Part shown: positions 13,614-15,156 of the stretch, one piece after another
Numbering within the stretch: the first letter of the stretch is position 1
Layout: every line of letters begins with the position of its first letter
Assembly: GCA_964386525.1 (NCBI GenBank)
Contig: CAYLSO010000272.1
Location: forward strand, 1 to 15,156
Length of the DNA stretch: 15,156 nucleotides
DNA from: CAYLSO01 sp964386525
GTDB lineage: Bacteria > Eisenbacteria > RBG-16-71-46 > DASYSL01
Direction: 5' to 3'
The notes under the pieces: generated by a model
What the model was told of the DNA's origin: nothing
Seen by the model: only the letters and a program-made list of their open reading frames with translations
Database searches by the model: none
Translations under genes and position numbers: made by a program

Positions 13614-14650
13614 TGGGCCTCCTGCAGACGCTGGAGCGACGGGCCCGGCTGGCGCCGTGCCGCCTGGTGCTGCCCGAGGGGGGTGACCCGCGCGTGCTGC
13701 AGGCGGCCGATCGGCTGAGCTCCGGCCGGCTCGGCGAGGTCTGGCTGCTGGGGCCCGAGGGCGAGGTGCGGGCGGCGCGGGGCACGGCGGCGGCCGGCTT
13801 GACGGGCGTGCACATCCTGGATTCGCAGTCGCCCGCGCTGGTGGAGCGCGCGCGCCAGGCTCTGGCCGAGGTGCGCGCCGGCCGCATCGCCGCGCAAGAG
13901 CTGGAGCGCTTGGCGCACGACCCGCTCTGCCAGGCGGCGGCCCTGGTGCGCGACGGCGAAGCGGACACCTTCGTGGCCGGCGTGCGGCGCTCGAGCGCCG
14001 ACGTGCTGCGCGCCGCGATCTGGCTTCTGGGCACCGCCCCGGGGGTGAACACGGTCTCCTCGTACTTCGCCATGCTCAAGCAGGAAGGGCCGCGCGAGCG
14101 CGTGCTCTTCTTTGCCGACGGCGCGGTGGTGCCCGAACCGACCCCGTCGCAGCTCGCCGACATCGCCATCGCCACCGCCGACAGCTACCGGGCGGTGACC
14201 GGCGGCGAGCCGCACGTCGCCCTGCTCTCCTTCTCGACGCGCGGCAGTGCCGAGCACCCGCGGGTCGAGCGCGTGCGCGAGGCGGCGGCCCACGTGCGGG
14301 CGCGGCGCCCGGACCTGCACGTCGAGGGGGACCTGCAGGCGGACGCCGCCGTGGACGCGGAGGTGGCGCGGGTGAAAGCTCCGGAGTCGATCGTGGGCGG
14401 GCATGCCAACGTGCTCGTCTTCCCGGATCTGGACAGCGCCAACATCGGCTACAAGCTGGTCCAGCGCCTGGGCGGCTGGCAGGCGCTGGGACCAATATTG
14501 CAGGGGCTGGCTCGGCCGGCCAACGATCTGTCACGTGGGGCCACGGCGCAGGACGTGTTCGACGTCTGTGTCTTCGCCCTGGCCACGGCTGCGCAGGCGA
14601 AGACCCGGGCGGGTGCGGCGCACGCCGCCCGGAGCGAGGACAGGCCATGA
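13613..14650 (+). CDS. pta: Phosphate acetyltransferase, 345 aa
   Basis: Interconverts acetyl-CoA plus phosphate with acetyl phosphate plus CoA in the cytoplasm. This is the short form of about 330-350 aa that lacks the regulatory N-terminal domains of enterobacterial Pta. Seen: LVLPEGGDPRVLQAA at 18-32, EADTFVAGVRRSSADVLRA at 116-134, FFADGAVVPEPTPSQLADIA at 166-185, VALLSFSTRGSAEHP at 202-216, GDLQADAAVD at 239-248, and VFPDLDSANIGYKLVQRLGG near 269-288. Phosphate butyryltransferase is the nearest alternative, but the motifs favour Pta. The start is GTG 13613 in a TAGTG junction. No acetate kinase is in the window. It ends in an ATGA overlap with the aminotransferase. The CoA link to coaD is suggestive. 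Confidence 0.92.
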   Translation: MGLLQTLERRARLAPCRLVLPEGGDPRVLQAADRLSSGRLGEVWLLGPEGEVRAARGTAAAGLTGVHILDSQSPALVERARQALAEVRAGRIAAQELERLAHDPLCQAAALVRDGEADTFVAGVRRSSADVLRAAIWLLGTAPGVNTVSSYFAMLKQEGPRERVLFFADGAVVPEPTPSQLADIAIATADSYRAVTGGEPHVALLSFSTRGSAEHPRVERVREAAAHVRARRPDLHVEGDLQADAAVDAEVARVKAPESIVGGHANVLVFPDLDSANIGYKLVQRLGGWQALGPILQGLARPANDLSRGATAQDVFDVCVFALATAAQAKTRAGAAHAARSEDRP

Positions 14651-15156
14651 CGCAATACAAGCTCTCCGGGTTGTCGCGGCAGGTGGGGATGTCGGGCACC
14701 CTGGCGATCGAGGCGCGCTTCCAGGAGCTCAAGGCGCAGGGCAAGGACGTGATCTCGCTGGGGGCGGGTCAGCCCGATTTCGACTCGCCGCCGGCGGCGC
14801 GCGCCGGTGGCATCCAGGCGATCGAGCAGAACTTCACCCGGTACACGGAGGTGGCGGGCATCCCGTCGCTGCGCGCCCTCATCGCGCGCAAGCTGAAGGA
14901 GGAGAACGGCCTCGAGTACGCGCCGGGGGAGATCGTCGTGGCGGCGGGGGCGAAGCCGGCCATCTACCACGCCCTGCTCGCCTTCGCCGACCCCGGCGAC
15001 GAGGTGCTGCTGCCGACGCCGGCCTGGCCGTCGTACATGGACATGGCGCGGCTGGTCGGCGCCAAGCCTGTCGAGATCCCCATCGCGGCGGCGAGCGGCT
15101 ACAAGCTGACGGCGGAAGCCCTGGTGCGCGCCCTGCGCGGCGGCTCGGGAGGGGCG
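14647..15156 (+). CDS. Class I/II PLP-dependent aminotransferase (aspartate aminotransferase-like), 3'-truncated by window
   Basis: The first 170 codons of a fold-type I aminotransferase; the frame is open to the window edge. Seen: N-terminal LSRQVGMSGTLAIEAR, substrate-loop SLGAGQPDFDSPP near 45-57, RYTEVAGIPSLRALIA near 73-88, a PLP-phosphate region AAGAKPAIYHALLAF near 106-120, and PTPAWPSYMDM near 130-140 with the Trp that stacks on the cofactor ring. The pattern fits the Ib-type aspartate/prephenate aminotransferases. The catalytic lysine lies beyond the window, so activity cannot be confirmed. The start ATG is in a 4-nt overlap with pta, which makes it the last visible gene of the rsmD operon. 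Confidence 0.9.
   Translation, partial: MTQYKLSGLSRQVGMSGTLAIEARFQELKAQGKDVISLGAGQPDFDSPPAARAGGIQAIEQNFTRYTEVAGIPSLRALIARKLKEENGLEYAPGEIVVAAGAKPAIYHALLAFADPGDEVLLPTPAWPSYMDMARLVGAKPVEIPIAAASGYKLTAEALVRALRGGSGGA

Overview
The window is very GC-rich DNA (roughly 70% by eye) packed with genes. It carries most of a chromosomal type IV pilus (T4P) locus followed by housekeeping genes. The order two pilins, ABC transporter, pilD, pilM-N-O-P-Q closely resembles the Myxococcus xanthus pil cluster (pilA, pilGHI, pilD, pilMNOPQ). The sequence therefore suggests a Gram-negative, two-membrane bacterium of the Myxococcota / former Deltaproteobacteria type or a related environmental lineage (Acidobacteria- or Eisenbacteria-like). 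Sequence alone does not fix the phylum. LolA- and LolB-like proteins and a secretin confirm an outer membrane.

Region 1 (1-946): two paralogous type IV pilins. The first starts at base 1 of the window, so its promoter is not visible. A strong hairpin separates the two genes. Region 2 (947-4507): a good sigma-54 (-24/-12) promoter, then four genes joined by 4-nt stop/start overlaps: ABC ATPase, ABC-2 type permease, a membrane-anchored TPR protein and the prepilin peptidase PilD. Region 3 (4508-8967): a 176-nt gap, then pilM, pilN, pilO, pilP and pilQ, which build the alignment complex and the outer-membrane pore. PilQ is short and PilP has no lipoprotein cysteine. A textbook intrinsic terminator closes this block at about 9009-9043.

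Region 4 (9077-11403): a new sigma-70-type promoter drives a three-gene overlapping operon: a LolB/DUF4292-like lipoprotein, LolA and a HAD-family phosphatase. A hairpin over the HAD stop codon lies where this operon meets a convergent minus-strand gene. Region 5 (11443-12321, minus): a RmlD-like extended SDR reductase, apparently transcribed from a promoter so close to its ATG that the mRNA should be leaderless. Region 6 (12376-15156): a back-to-back divergent promoter and then rsmD, coaD, pta and the first 170 codons of a class I aminotransferase, all overlapping.

Pilus genes for the assembly ATPase (PilB), retraction ATPase (PilT), platform protein (PilC) and PilS/PilR regulators are absent; the locus may continue upstream of base 1. 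I found no tRNA, rRNA, CRISPR array, insertion sequence, phage gene or sign of recent transfer. I see no wholly new system. The most interesting points are the ABC-TPR module inside the pilus locus, its sigma-54 promoter, the hairpin between the pilins, the minimal PilQ/PilP pair and the leaderless reductase gene. No gene-free stretch exceeds 300 bases.
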